Assembly: GCF_945269915.1 (NCBI RefSeq) | Contig: NZ_CALYOY010000015.1 | Coordinates: 1-48,886 of the forward strand | Direction: 5' to 3' | Source of the DNA: an uncultured Bifidobacterium sp. | Lineage (GTDB): Bacteria > Actinomycetota > Actinomycetes > Actinomycetales > Bifidobacteriaceae | DNA length: 48,886 nt | In this document: positions 36,439 through 45,311 of the stretch, one piece after another | How the letters are laid out: every line of letters starts with the position of its first letter | How positions within the stretch are numbered: position 1 is the first letter of the stretch | Made by a program: the position numbers and the translations under genes | The notes under the pieces: model-generated | What the model saw: only the letters and a program-made list of their open reading frames with translations | Databases searched by the model: none | Told to the model about the DNA's origin: nothing

Positions 36439-37905
36439 TCAGTCCTGCTTGATCTCGGACTTGTCTCCGGCCCAGAGGGTGTGGAAGACACCGGGCTGGT
36501 CCACGCGCCCATAGGTGTGGGCACCGAAGAGGTCGCGCTGGCCCTGGATCAGGGCTGCAGGCAGGCGCCTCGAACGCAGGCCGTCATAGTAGGAGAGGGA
36601 GCTGGCGAAGACCGGGATGGGAATGCCGGCCTGGGTGGCGCGGACCACCACGCGGCGCCAGGAATCCTGGGCACCCTCGACGGCCTGCTTGAAGAAGGGG
36701 TCGAAGAGGAGGGAGCCGAATTCCTCGCCGGAACCGTAGGCATCGGAGATCCTGTTCAGGAACTTGGCCCGGATGATGCAACCGCCGCGCCAGATGCGGG
36801 CGATGGCACCCATGTCGAGTTTCCATCCGTAGACGTTGGCACCTTCCTGCATCTCATTGAAGCCCTGGGCATAGGCCACGATCTTGGAGGCGTAGAGGGC
36901 CTGGCGCACGTCCTCGATGAAGGCCTTGCGCTGGTCGGGATCGGCGGCCAAATCACTCAGGATGGCCTGTGGTTCGGGGCCGTTCAGACCCTTCCGGGCG
37001 GCCTCCCGGCGCAGGTCGGCGGAGGAGGAGAGCCCCCGGGCGAAGACGGCCTCGCCTATGCCGGTGACCGGCACAGCCAGGTCCAAGGCTGTCTGCACGG
37101 TCCAGGTGCCGGTGCCCTTCATACCGGCCTGGTCGGTCACGATGTCGATGAAGGGCCTGCCGGTGGCGGAGTCGGTGTGGTGCAGCACCTCGGCCGTGAT
37201 CTGCACCAGGTAGGAGTTCAGGTCGCCCTGGTTCCACTCCTCGAAGACGTCGGCGATCTGCTCGGGTTCCATGCCCAGGCCGCGGCGCATAAGGTCGTAG
37301 GACTCGGCGATGACCTGCATGTCGGAGTACTCGATGCCGTTATGGACCATCTTGACGAAGTGGCCTGCGCCGTCGGTGCCGATATGGGTCACACAGGGCT
37401 CCCCCTCGGCCTGGGCCGCTATGGACTTGAGGATCGGCCCCAGGGTCCGCCAGGATTCATCGGTTCCACCAGGCATCATGGAGGGTCCCAGAAGGGCGCC
37501 CTCCTCGCCGCCGGAAACGCCGCAGCCCACGAAGTGCAGACCCCGGGCCCTGATGGCCTTCTCGCGGCGGATGGTGTCCTTGAAGTAGGCATTGCCGGCA
37601 TCGACGATGATATCGCCAGGCTCCATCAGATCGGCCAGGTCATTGATCATCTGGTCGGTCGGGTCGCCGGCCTTGACCATGATGATGGCCGTGCGGGGCC
37701 TGGTCAGGGAACCGACGAACTCCTGCAGGGTCCTGGCGGGAACGAACCTCCCCTCATCCCCGTGCTCCTGGATCAGGGTCTCTGTACGGGAGTAGTGCCG
37801 GTTGTAGACGGCCACGGTGTTGCCGTGCCGGGCCAGGTTCCTGGACAGGCTGGCACCCATGGCGGCCAGGCCCACGACTCCGATATTGGCTTGAGCTTCT
37901 GTCAT
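36439..37905 (-). CDS. gnd: 6-phosphogluconate dehydrogenase, long form
   Basis: This 488-residue NADP-type enzyme of the oxidative pentose-phosphate pathway has GLAAMGASLSRN (12-23), the substrate segment GVSGGEEGA (129-137) and KMVHNGIEY (185-193), plus the long all-helical C-terminal domain typical of the homodimeric form. ATG 37905 follows AAAGGTG. It lies downstream of kup on the same strand and converges on the short isoform. It would serve the Zwf-OpcA-Pgl flux, while the short form belongs to the gluconate operon. Confidence 0.97.
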   Translation of the reverse strand: MTEAQANIGVVGLAAMGASLSRNLARHGNTVAVYNRHYSRTETLIQEHGDEGRFVPARTLQEFVGSLTRPRTAIIMVKAGDPTDQMINDLADLMEPGDIIVDAGNAYFKDTIRREKAIRARGLHFVGCGVSGGEEGALLGPSMMPGGTDESWRTLGPILKSIAAQAEGEPCVTHIGTDGAGHFVKMVHNGIEYSDMQVIAESYDLMRRGLGMEPEQIADVFEEWNQGDLNSYLVQITAEVLHHTDSATGRPFIDIVTDQAGMKGTGTWTVQTALDLAVPVTGIGEAVFARGLSSSADLRREAARKGLNGPEPQAILSDLAADPDQRKAFIEDVRQALYASKIVAYAQGFNEMQEGANVYGWKLDMGAIARIWRGGCIIRAKFLNRISDAYGSGEEFGSLLFDPFFKQAVEGAQDSWRRVVVRATQAGIPIPVFASSLSYYDGLRSRRLPAALIQGQRDLFGAHTYGRVDQPGVFHTLWAGDKSEIKQD

Positions 37906-38151
37906 CACTTCACCTTTCGAACGACCGCCCGGGCATGACCGGGTCTAGGTTTTCACCAGGCCAATTCTATGGCTCAATGCCGATTTGGGTGGGCTTGCTT
38001 CCATACCGGGGCAGCCGTGTCGGGGGTCCAATCGCCCACCCGCAAGTCGTACCAGGCCGCCAAAGGCCACCATTCCCGAGCCGGCAAGGCCTCCCCGGCA
38101 TGGTGGTCAGCGCCTGGCCGGACCTGGCCGTGCCTGTGCTCACTCCCCGTG

Positions 38152-40590
38152 CTACTGGGCTTTGGGATGCTTCGGAGGCTTGACCTTGCGCGGAGGCAGC
38201 ATGACCCTGGTCAGCTTGGGTACCGAACGCGTCGAGACGAAGAGGGGCTGAACCTCGACGATCGGGTTGTAGGGGGCCAGACCAAACCACTTGATGGGCG
38301 ATCCGGCCAGCTTCCTGATGGCGTACTTGACCTTGAGGGAGAGGGCGCCACGGGAGTCGATCTTGGACTCGGGCATCAGGGCCTTGTGAACCAGAACGTA
38401 GGTGATCGTACCGATCTGCGGATCCTCGTCCACCTTGGGATAGATCGAGGGCTGCTTGGGCAGTTCCCCACTATCGATCAGTTCGTGCATGATCTGGTGC
38501 AGGTAGGTGGCCACGTTCTGATCCACCTTGAAACCCAGCTTCATCCTCACCCGGAAGAGGTAATTGGTCCCGAAGTTCTCGACTGAATACTTACGGGTGT
38601 AGGGGGCGTCGGTGGTCTGGACCGACACCGCCCACCAGGCCCGGGCACGCTTGGGATGGTTGGCGAAGATCGAGAAGAAGATGTCCGTATCCAGGCGGCG
38701 CATCTCGGCATCCGAGGTCAGGTAGACCAGGTTGTCGGCGAAGTAGGGGATGCGGAAGTCGTTGTGGAGCATCTCCAGGGCGGGCAGGCACTCCTTGGCG
38801 GCCATGTGCCGTCGCTGCGAGCGCTCCACCTTGGTTCCCTGGTCCCAGGTGTACATGATGTAGAGGATGGCTGCGGTCAGGAGCATGGTGAACCAGCCGC
38901 CGTGCATGAACTTGGCCATGGAGGCCAGGAAGAAGAGGATCTGGATGGCCAGGAAGACCACGGCGAAGACGATGGAACCGATCCGCTTCCGGTCGTGCCA
39001 GAGGTAGTCGGCCAGGAGGACGGTCGTCGTGATCATGGTCACGGTCAGGGCCAGGCCGTAGGCGGCTGAGATGTGCTCGGAATCCTTGAAGAGGACCAGG
39101 ACGGTCAGAGTGGCTGCGCAAAGCACCCAGTTGACGGTCGGGATGTAGAGCTGTCCGCGGGTCCGGGCCGGGTAACGCACCTGGAGGTGGGGCATCCAGT
39201 TCAGACCTGTGGCCTCGGAGACCATCGTGAAGGCCCCGGTTATCAGGGCCTGGGAGGCGATGACACCGGCGGTGACCGAGAGGATGACGGCCACGTAACG
39301 CACCGTGGTGGGCATCATCTGGAAGAAGGGGTTGAGCCCGGTGACCCCCTGCAGGGCCGGGTTGGTCGTGTTGCGCAGTAGCCAGGCGCCCTGTCCGAAG
39401 TAGTTGAAGACCAGGGCGATGTTGATGAAAGGCCAGGTGGCGTAGATGTTGCCACGGCCCACATGGCCCATGTCGGAGTAGAGGGCCTCGGCTCCCGTGG
39501 TCGAGAGGAAGACCGTGCCCATGATGGTCAGGCCCACCGGGTTCCGGGGGCTGAAGAGGAAGCGGATGCCATAGACCGGGTTCAGGGCCTCGAAGATGGA
39601 CCAGTCCCCACCGATGCAGTAGATGCCGATCACGGCCAGGAAGGCGAACCAGACCATGACCACGCTGCCGAAGACCTTACCGATCCGTTCCGTTCCGCGG
39701 GACTGGACGGCGAAGAGGATAAGGATGATCACGAAGGTGATGACCATGGTCAGGTTCCCGTTCTCCTTGAAGACGGGTTCCAGGACGGGTATGGTCTTCA
39801 GACCTTCGACTGCCGACGATATGGAGACCGCCGGGGTCAGGACCGAATCGGCCAGGAAGGCGGCGCCGCCCAGCATGGCGGGGATGGCCAGCCACTTGCC
39901 GTAGCGCCGCACCAGGGTGTAGAGGGCGAAGATGCCGCCCTCACCCTTGTTGTCGATCCGCATGGCCACCAGGACGTACTTGACCGTGGTGATCAGGGTG
40001 ATGGACCAGAAGACCAGGGAGAGCATGCCCAGGACGGCGGGGCGGTCCACCTTGCCGATGCCGCCCTGCCCGGACACGAAGGTCTGGAAGGTGTAGAGGG
40101 GGGAGGTTCCTATATCGCCGTAGACCACGCCCAGGGCCACGATGCACATGCCCAGGCTGATCCTGTCCGGGGAGGACTGGATCTTGCGCCACCAGCGACC
40201 CAGGGGGCCTCGCGGCGGGTTCCGCTGGCGTACGGCTGCACGCTGGGCCTCGCGGCGGGCGCGTTTGAGTTCGTTCTCCTCCTCGCGGGTGCGGGCCTTG
40301 GCCGAAATCCTGGGGGCCCGGGTAAAGCTCTCGGGCGGAAGGATGGATTCCTGTTCGACCGCCTGTCGGCTGCCGCCGGTCCTGACGGCCTTGCCGGTCT
40401 TGGATGCCTTGGTCGCCCTGACCTTCTTGACGACCTTGGAAGGCCTGCGGGATGTCGAATCCCCGGACTCCTCCCTCCTTATCGTCCGCTCCGACCGACC
40501 GTCGGACTCGGACGACTCGGATAAGATGGGGGTCTCTTCAACCCCCTCGGCTCCATCCTCGGTCGACATTTCATGCCGCTCACTAGCCAT
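38152..40590 (-). CDS. kup: Kup-type potassium uptake transporter
   Basis: This KUP/HAK/KT-family K+:H+ symporter of about 812 residues begins its core at residues 145-160 with ALGVVYGDIGTSPLYTFQT, the family signature. It has about 12 helices and a C-terminal cytoplasmic domain (about 600-812). It carries a long N-terminal tail (about 130 residues) that is Ser/Glu- and then Lys/Arg-rich and probably cytoplasmic and disordered. ATG 40590 has GGAGG close upstream; ATG 40602 (four residues longer) is a possible alternative. K+ uptake would support osmotic and pH balance. Confidence 0.95.
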   Translation of the reverse strand: MASERHEMSTEDGAEGVEETPILSESSESDGRSERTIRREESGDSTSRRPSKVVKKVRATKASKTGKAVRTGGSRQAVEQESILPPESFTRAPRISAKARTREEENELKRARREAQRAAVRQRNPPRGPLGRWWRKIQSSPDRISLGMCIVALGVVYGDIGTSPLYTFQTFVSGQGGIGKVDRPAVLGMLSLVFWSITLITTVKYVLVAMRIDNKGEGGIFALYTLVRRYGKWLAIPAMLGGAAFLADSVLTPAVSISSAVEGLKTIPVLEPVFKENGNLTMVITFVIILILFAVQSRGTERIGKVFGSVVMVWFAFLAVIGIYCIGGDWSIFEALNPVYGIRFLFSPRNPVGLTIMGTVFLSTTGAEALYSDMGHVGRGNIYATWPFINIALVFNYFGQGAWLLRNTTNPALQGVTGLNPFFQMMPTTVRYVAVILSVTAGVIASQALITGAFTMVSEATGLNWMPHLQVRYPARTRGQLYIPTVNWVLCAATLTVLVLFKDSEHISAAYGLALTVTMITTTVLLADYLWHDRKRIGSIVFAVVFLAIQILFFLASMAKFMHGGWFTMLLTAAILYIMYTWDQGTKVERSQRRHMAAKECLPALEMLHNDFRIPYFADNLVYLTSDAEMRRLDTDIFFSIFANHPKRARAWWAVSVQTTDAPYTRKYSVENFGTNYLFRVRMKLGFKVDQNVATYLHQIMHELIDSGELPKQPSIYPKVDEDPQIGTITYVLVHKALMPESKIDSRGALSLKVKYAIRKLAGSPIKWFGLAPYNPIVEVQPLFVSTRSVPKLTRVMLPPRKVKPPKHPKAQ

Positions 40591-40881
40591 ACAGCCCTCC
40601 ATAGGCCAAAGCCTTCTCCTCTAATGCACGCAGGCAGCACCGAGCTTCCCGCGTATACCGCGACGACTACCGTAGCACCTTTTGCCCCTTCTGGTACAAC
40701 CGCAACGACGGTTTTAATCCGTTTCCTGCAGGTTTTCCTCAGGGCCTGATCCCGATGCCCGAACGCAAGGCCCCGTGTCCGGCCGCAGGCGCTCACCCCT
40801 GTCCGAGTCCTCTGAGGATGTGCGATGGCATCCGACCCGCCGCCCTCCAGCACTCACCCCTGGGCCGGCTGGACCGGGTCG
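40591..40881. other. kup upstream region
   Basis: This 291-bp gap holds no gene. On the minus strand a possible extended -10 (TGC-TACGGT) lies near 40668-40676, and GGAGG precedes the start. A riboswitch was considered, but no family consensus could be fitted. Confidence 0.3.
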
Positions 40882-41838
40882 TCAGATTCCGTAGACCCTC
40901 CTGGTGGTTTCCCTGGTGGCCCTGGCCACCTCCTCAATGGGCTTATCCAGGGCGTCGGCCATGGCCCGGAGGGTGTAGGGAATCATATAGGGGGCGTTCG
41001 TCCGGCCACGATAGGGCATGGGAGTCAGGTAGGGGGCGTCGGTCTCGACCATGATGTGGTCCGGCCCCACGATGGGGAGGGCCTGGCGAATCCCCTCGTT
41101 CCCCTTGTAGGAGACGGTTCCCGAGAAGCTCAGATACCAGCCGTGCTCGGCTGCGACCCGGGCCATGTCCGCATCGCCCGAATAGGAGTGGAAGACGGTC
41201 CGCTCCGGTGCACCGTCCGCCAGGAGGGTGTCGATGACCTCCTGGTGAGCGTCCCTGTCGTGGATCTGCAAAGGCAGGTCCAATTCCTTGGCCAGGGCCA
41301 TATGGTCGCGCAGGGCCTGGCGCTGGATGCCCGCGGCCTCCCGGCCCGTTCTGAACAGGTCCATCCCGGTCTCCCCGATGGCCACCACCTGGTCGGGGTA
41401 GGCCAGTGCCAACCGCCGGACCTCCCCCAGGGCCTCCTCGAAAGGGGTATCGTGCCAGGGCCGGTAGGTGATCGGCAACCCGTCCGGACCCGGCACCCCC
41501 CGATGGCCATGCAGAACGGCCTCGTTGGGGTGAATGGCCAAGGCGGCGTGAACCACCCCGGGATGGGACAGGGCCAGGTCGACGGCGGTCTGGAGGTTGG
41601 GCAGCTCGCACCCCACGTCGATGGCGCCAACCACCCCCACGGCCCGGGCCTGGTCCAGCTGCTGGTCCACGCTGTAGACCGGAACCGGCTCCTGCCCACG
41701 TTCCCTGGCCTGCCGGTCCATCTCCCGGGCGAAGGGGACCACCGAGGCCATATGGGTATGGTCGTCGATGACCTCCACCCCCTGGGGCAGGGCCTCGGGG
41801 GCAGGGGCCCAACTGCGATTGCGATGATGCCTGCTCAT
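40882..41838 (-). CDS. TatD-family metal-dependent hydrolase (DNase)
   Basis: This 318-residue amidohydrolase-fold protein belongs to the TatD family, Mg-dependent 3'-5' exonucleases linked to DNA repair or RNA turnover. Metal-site motifs are DDHTHM (25-30), GETGMD near 155-160, IHDRD near 190-194, FHSYSG near 213-218 and VETDAPYL near 260-267. The ATG at 41838 has GGAGG unusually close (about 2-3 nt); a GTG at 41877 in the same frame is an alternative. A C14 run (minus strand) lies about 50 nt upstream. Confidence 0.92.
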   Translation of the reverse strand: MSRHHRNRSWAPAPEALPQGVEVIDDHTHMASVVPFAREMDRQARERGQEPVPVYSVDQQLDQARAVGVVGAIDVGCELPNLQTAVDLALSHPGVVHAALAIHPNEAVLHGHRGVPGPDGLPITYRPWHDTPFEEALGEVRRLALAYPDQVVAIGETGMDLFRTGREAAGIQRQALRDHMALAKELDLPLQIHDRDAHQEVIDTLLADGAPERTVFHSYSGDADMARVAAEHGWYLSFSGTVSYKGNEGIRQALPIVGPDHIMVETDAPYLTPMPYRGRTNAPYMIPYTLRAMADALDKPIEEVARATRETTRRVYGI

Positions 41839-41887
41839 GCCCTCCAGTCTAGGAAGCAGTGCGGCCAGGGCCTTCACCTCTTGGCAT

Positions 41888-41901
41888 GGGGGGGGGGGGG
41901 G
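41888..41901. repeat. Second G14/C14 homopolymer, upstream of tatD
   Basis: Fourteen consecutive G (plus strand) lie between the binding-protein gene and tatD. On the minus strand this is C14, about 50 nt upstream of the tatD ATG. It is not inside a recognised coding region. Length change could alter promoter spacing or leader structure. Confidence 0.85.
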
Positions 41902-41958
41902 AGGGCAGCTCCCAATAAGGGGACAATCAAAGCAGGCGGGTGTATGGCAAATGGCCCC

Positions 41959-41985
41959 TCACCCCCTGAAACCTCACAGGGGTGA
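41959..41985. terminator. Hairpin after the GH31-locus ABC operon
   Basis: TCACCCC (41959-41965) and GGGGTGA (41979-41985) form a 7-bp stem with a 13-nt loop downstream of the binding-protein gene (minus strand). No T-tract follows, so termination is tentative. Confidence 0.35.
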
Positions 41986-42090
41986 AGAGCCAAATGCTAT
42001 TGCGGTGATGCCGCTATAGCCCCAAGTCTTGAACCAAGGCGGAAATAAGCGAAATTCTCAACTCATGTGTTTCACAAGCACAAATCACGA

Positions 42091-43437
42091 TCAGTCCTTG
42101 GTGGCCTGGACTTCAGTCGCCCACCCATCCACGAACCTATGAACGACCATATCCCAGTTGCCCGTGCCCTGTGCATACTCGAGCATGGCATCGTATACAT
42201 TGTTCTGCCAGGTTGCGGAAGGCTGCATGGTGTGGACCCAGGGTATCTTCTCCGTCTTGGACTTGGAGTCCTTCTGGGCTATTTCGACCAGTGGGTTCTC
42301 CGTCTTGACGTCGGCAAAACTCTTGAATGGCGTGGTGAAGCCCATATCCTCGCTCATGGCCTTCTTACCGTCATCCGATGTGATGACCCACTTGAGGAAG
42401 TCCTCGGTCGCCTGCCGATCCTTCTTGGAGATCTTCTTATTGATGCACCAATAGTTCATGGTGCCTGTGGTCAATCCCTGGTTCTGTTCACCCTTCACGC
42501 CGATATACATGGGGATCATGCCCACATTGTCGGCCTGGAAACCGGCATCACGCAAATCGGTCCATGACCAGGTTCCATTCTGGTACAGGGCCGCACTGCC
42601 TGTCGCGAACTCGGAATTCGCGTCATCAAGGGTGACTGAGCCCAACTTGGACGGTTCCGTGGTCGAATCCTTCAGGTACAGGTCCCACATCTGCCTGAAC
42701 TCGGGAAGATACGTACCTTTGATGGTCGCAGGCTGCTTCTGCACCGTGTTCTCATCCTTGAATTCGTAGTACAGGGGAACGGCGGCCAGCTGTTGTCCGA
42801 ATCGCCAGTTAGAGGAGGAATCCATTCCCGCTGAGGTGAAAGCTCCCTTGATTCCCAACTCGTCCCTATGCTTCTGCAAGCCATCCGCCACCGCCTTGAG
42901 CTGCTTGAAGGACTTGATCTGGGAGGCTGACTTCACGGCAGCATCCGGAAGTTGGCAGTACTTCTTCAATATGTCCTTGTTATAGATGATACCGATGGAC
43001 TCGGTTACGAAGGGGATGGCAACGACCTTGCCGGAATCGTCCTTGAGCGCCGTTGACTTGTCGGTGAGCTGCCTATACGGTTCCGTGTCAGAGACATCGG
43101 AAACATAGTCCTTCCAGGTTTTCAACCCAACAGGTCCGGTGACCTGAAAGAGCGTGGGGGCTTCGGCTTTGGACATCTCGGACTTGAGGGCCTGATCATA
43201 TGTGCCCGAAGCGGCAGTCTGCACATTGACCTTGGTGCCGGTCTCATCGGTGTACTTCTTCGCCAGGTCCTCCCACTGCGTGGCAACCTCCGGCTTGAAG
43301 TTCATGTAATAGACCTTCCCGCCCGATGCCTTTGGCGCATCATCGGCCTTGCCGCCGCCTCCACAACCAGACAGCCCGGCTACGCCCAGGGCGAGCACCG
43401 CCACTGTTGCACTTACCTTCTTTATGCTTCCTTGCAT
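42091..43437 (-). CDS. Sugar ABC transporter substrate-binding lipoprotein
   Basis: This 448-residue extracellular solute-binding protein has a lipoprotein signal (GLSGC, Cys25) and a Gly-rich linker, then the two-lobed CUT1 fold (VTGPVGLKTWKDY near 100, VAIPFVTESIGIIYNKDIL near 138). ATG 43437 follows AAAGGA; the frame upstream is unsupported. It ends the operon 45218-42091, which is linked to a GH31 glycosidase, so the ligand is likely an alpha-linked oligosaccharide, for example isomalto- or xylose-containing. That is inference from context. No ATPase is encoded here. Confidence 0.92.
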   Translation of the reverse strand: MQGSIKKVSATVAVLALGVAGLSGCGGGGKADDAPKASGGKVYYMNFKPEVATQWEDLAKKYTDETGTKVNVQTAASGTYDQALKSEMSKAEAPTLFQVTGPVGLKTWKDYVSDVSDTEPYRQLTDKSTALKDDSGKVVAIPFVTESIGIIYNKDILKKYCQLPDAAVKSASQIKSFKQLKAVADGLQKHRDELGIKGAFTSAGMDSSSNWRFGQQLAAVPLYYEFKDENTVQKQPATIKGTYLPEFRQMWDLYLKDSTTEPSKLGSVTLDDANSEFATGSAALYQNGTWSWTDLRDAGFQADNVGMIPMYIGVKGEQNQGLTTGTMNYWCINKKISKKDRQATEDFLKWVITSDDGKKAMSEDMGFTTPFKSFADVKTENPLVEIAQKDSKSKTEKIPWVHTMQPSATWQNNVYDAMLEYAQGTGNWDMVVHRFVDGWATEVQATKD

Positions 43438-43527
43438 GGCATTTCCTTTCGTGTGTGTATACCTCATCACGTACTTGATGCTGAGCGAATCCGTTCCTGC
43501 GCACTCAGTCTTCGTTGAACGAAATGA

Positions 43528-44367
43528 TCACCCCTTTACCGCTCCGGCCGTCACACCGGCGATGATGTACTTTTGGCAGAACAGGTAAAAAACGACAATG
43601 GGGATGATCGTCAGCACAAGGCAGCCCATCATGGCTCCCATATCCACAGCGCCATACCCACCCTTGAGATACTGGATGGCGATGCTCGCCGTCTTATAGC
43701 GCCGCATATCCAAGGTCAGATACGGCAGCAGGAAGTCATTCCATATCCACATGGTCTCCAGAATCGCCACCGAGACCAGGCTCGGCTTCATCATGGGGAC
43801 CACAATCGTGAAGAAGGTTCGGGGCACGCTTGCGCCATCTATCATTGCCGCCTCTTCAATATCCATGGGAAGGGACTTGATGACGCCCGTGAACATGAAG
43901 ACACACATGCCACAGCCGAATCCCAGATACAGGATCCACAGTCCCCAAGGGGTATTGAGACCAAGCATGTCCGCGATTTTTGAAAGGGGGAACATGACCA
44001 TCTGGAAGGGGACGATCATGCTGAACAGAAACAGGAGGTATGCAATTCTCGAAGGCAGGTTACGGACCCTGACAATCCACCATGCACACATGGAGGTGCA
44101 GACCAGAATCAAAGCCACCGCCCCGACAGTGACAACCACGGTCCAGCCAAAACTGGCGAGGAGGTTGGTCCTGCGGATACCTCTGGCGTAGTTCTGGAAA
44201 CCGACGAAGGTTGTTGAGTTCGGCAGGGAGAATGTACTCTGCGAAATATAGATCTTGTTCTTGAACGAATTGATGACAACAAGAACGATGGGGAATATCC
44301 AGAGTAGTGACAAGGCAGAGAATATGGCGGTCCACAACCATCCATGTCGCAGTTGTTCCCTTTTCAC
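43528..44367 (-). CDS. Sugar ABC transporter permease, MalG type
   Basis: This 279-residue permease has about six helices and an EAA loop (IEEAAMIDGASVPRTFFTIV, about residues 171-190). It overlaps the upstream permease gene by 4 bp (ATGA), so the pair is translationally coupled. It belongs to the same operon as the binding protein 90 bp downstream. Confidence 0.93.
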   Translation of the reverse strand: MKREQLRHGWLWTAIFSALSLLWIFPIVLVVINSFKNKIYISQSTFSLPNSTTFVGFQNYARGIRRTNLLASFGWTVVVTVGAVALILVCTSMCAWWIVRVRNLPSRIAYLLFLFSMIVPFQMVMFPLSKIADMLGLNTPWGLWILYLGFGCGMCVFMFTGVIKSLPMDIEEAAMIDGASVPRTFFTIVVPMMKPSLVSVAILETMWIWNDFLLPYLTLDMRRYKTASIAIQYLKGGYGAVDMGAMMGCLVLTIIPIVVFYLFCQKYIIAGVTAGAVKG

Positions 44368-45218
44368 GCCGCCACCTCCTTGCTGGTTGTGAGTTTGTTC
44401 TGGATAAGTGCCACGACGGCCACGATGAGGAAGAAGATGACCGCCTTGGCCTGCCCGACCCCCTCATAACCGGTCCGGCCATAGAAGGTTCGGTATATAT
44501 TCAGCGCCAGCATTTCCGAGGTATTGGACGGGGCGCCATTGGTCAAGGCCAGGTTCTGATCGAAGAGCTTGAATCCGTTCGTGACCGTCAGGAATGTGCA
44601 GACAGTGATGCTTGGCATCATCAACGGTATGGTGATCCTGAACAGAATCTGCCTGGGTGAGGCACCATCGACCGATGCCGCTTCCATGACATCGTCAGGC
44701 AAGGACTGCATGCCCGCTATGTAGATGACCATCATGTAGCCGATTTGCTGCCAGCACATGAGAATAACAAGACCCCAGAAGCCGTATGTGCCTGAGTAGG
44801 TCAACGACCGACCCCAGTGTCCGAAGACACCATTGAGCAGCAACTGCCAAACGTAGCCCAGGATAATGCCGCCGATTAGGTTGGGCATGAAGAAAACCGC
44901 CCTGAAGAGGTTGGCTCCTTTCATCGCCTTGGTAAACATATAGGCCACAAAGAAGCCGGCGACATTGACCACCAGGGTCGTCACTATGGTGAACAGTACG
45001 GTGAAGACCAGTGAATGCTGGAACTCCCTGTCTGCAAGCAACCCGCTGTAGTTGCTCAGACCGACCCAATGGGCATCGGTCACCGTAGTGAATCTGGTAA
45101 AACTCAGGTATATGCCCATGACGAATGGGATCAGGAACCCGATAAGAAAAGCCACCAAGGTGGGAAGCAAGAAAACCGCCCACCATCGGCGTATGGATTT
45201 ACCGATCATCGATATCAC
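44364..45218 (-). CDS. Sugar ABC transporter permease, MalF type
   Basis: This 284-residue permease has six predicted helices and an EAA loop (MEAASVDGASPRQILFRITI) near residues 178-197. It is the first gene of the importer operon. GTG 45218 is preferred because AAGGA lies 5 nt upstream; an in-frame ATG at 45209 is too far from it. A LacI-type operator, TTGAACCGGTTCAC, sits 21 bp upstream, so expression is probably repressed without inducer. Confidence 0.92.
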   Translation of the reverse strand: MISMIGKSIRRWWAVFLLPTLVAFLIGFLIPFVMGIYLSFTRFTTVTDAHWVGLSNYSGLLADREFQHSLVFTVLFTIVTTLVVNVAGFFVAYMFTKAMKGANLFRAVFFMPNLIGGIILGYVWQLLLNGVFGHWGRSLTYSGTYGFWGLVILMCWQQIGYMMVIYIAGMQSLPDDVMEAASVDGASPRQILFRITIPLMMPSITVCTFLTVTNGFKLFDQNLALTNGAPSNTSEMLALNIYRTFYGRTGYEGVGQAKAVIFFLIVAVVALIQNKLTTSKEVAA

Positions 45219-45238
45219 GATTGTCCTTCTTTCGATAA

Positions 45239-45252
45239 TTGAACCGGTTCAC
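45239..45252. promoter_or_regulatory. LacI-type operator before the ABC importer operon
   Basis: TTGAACCGGTTCAC contains the perfect palindrome GAACCGGTTC (45241-45250) with a central CG, the usual LacI-family pattern. The same 14-mer occurs in reverse complement at 47565-47578 in the GH31 promoter. This supports one regulator, probably the LacI protein at 47631-48635, acting at both sites. Confidence 0.75.
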
Positions 45253-45276
45253 CTTTGAAACTCAGGTCTCCCCAAG

Positions 45277-45293
45277 CCATGCAGCAGGCATGG
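45277..45293. terminator. Hairpin after the GH31 gene
   Basis: CCATGC-AGCAG-GCATGG gives a 6-bp stem just downstream of the GH31 stop (minus strand). No T-tract is visible, so read-through into the importer operon is possible. Confidence 0.35.
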
Positions 45294-45311
45294 GGATGGC
45301 TTGCAGAGGGT

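Noticed and set aside
36391..37938. A 515-codon plus-strand frame opposite the long gnd gene
   Set aside because: The opposite frame is an unmistakable 6-phosphogluconate dehydrogenase; this frame has repetitive composition and no ribosome site.
40591..40881. A possible c-di-AMP (ydaO-type) riboswitch before kup
   Set aside because: K+ transporters are often controlled this way, but I could not fit the consensus helices or conserved loops to this sequence.
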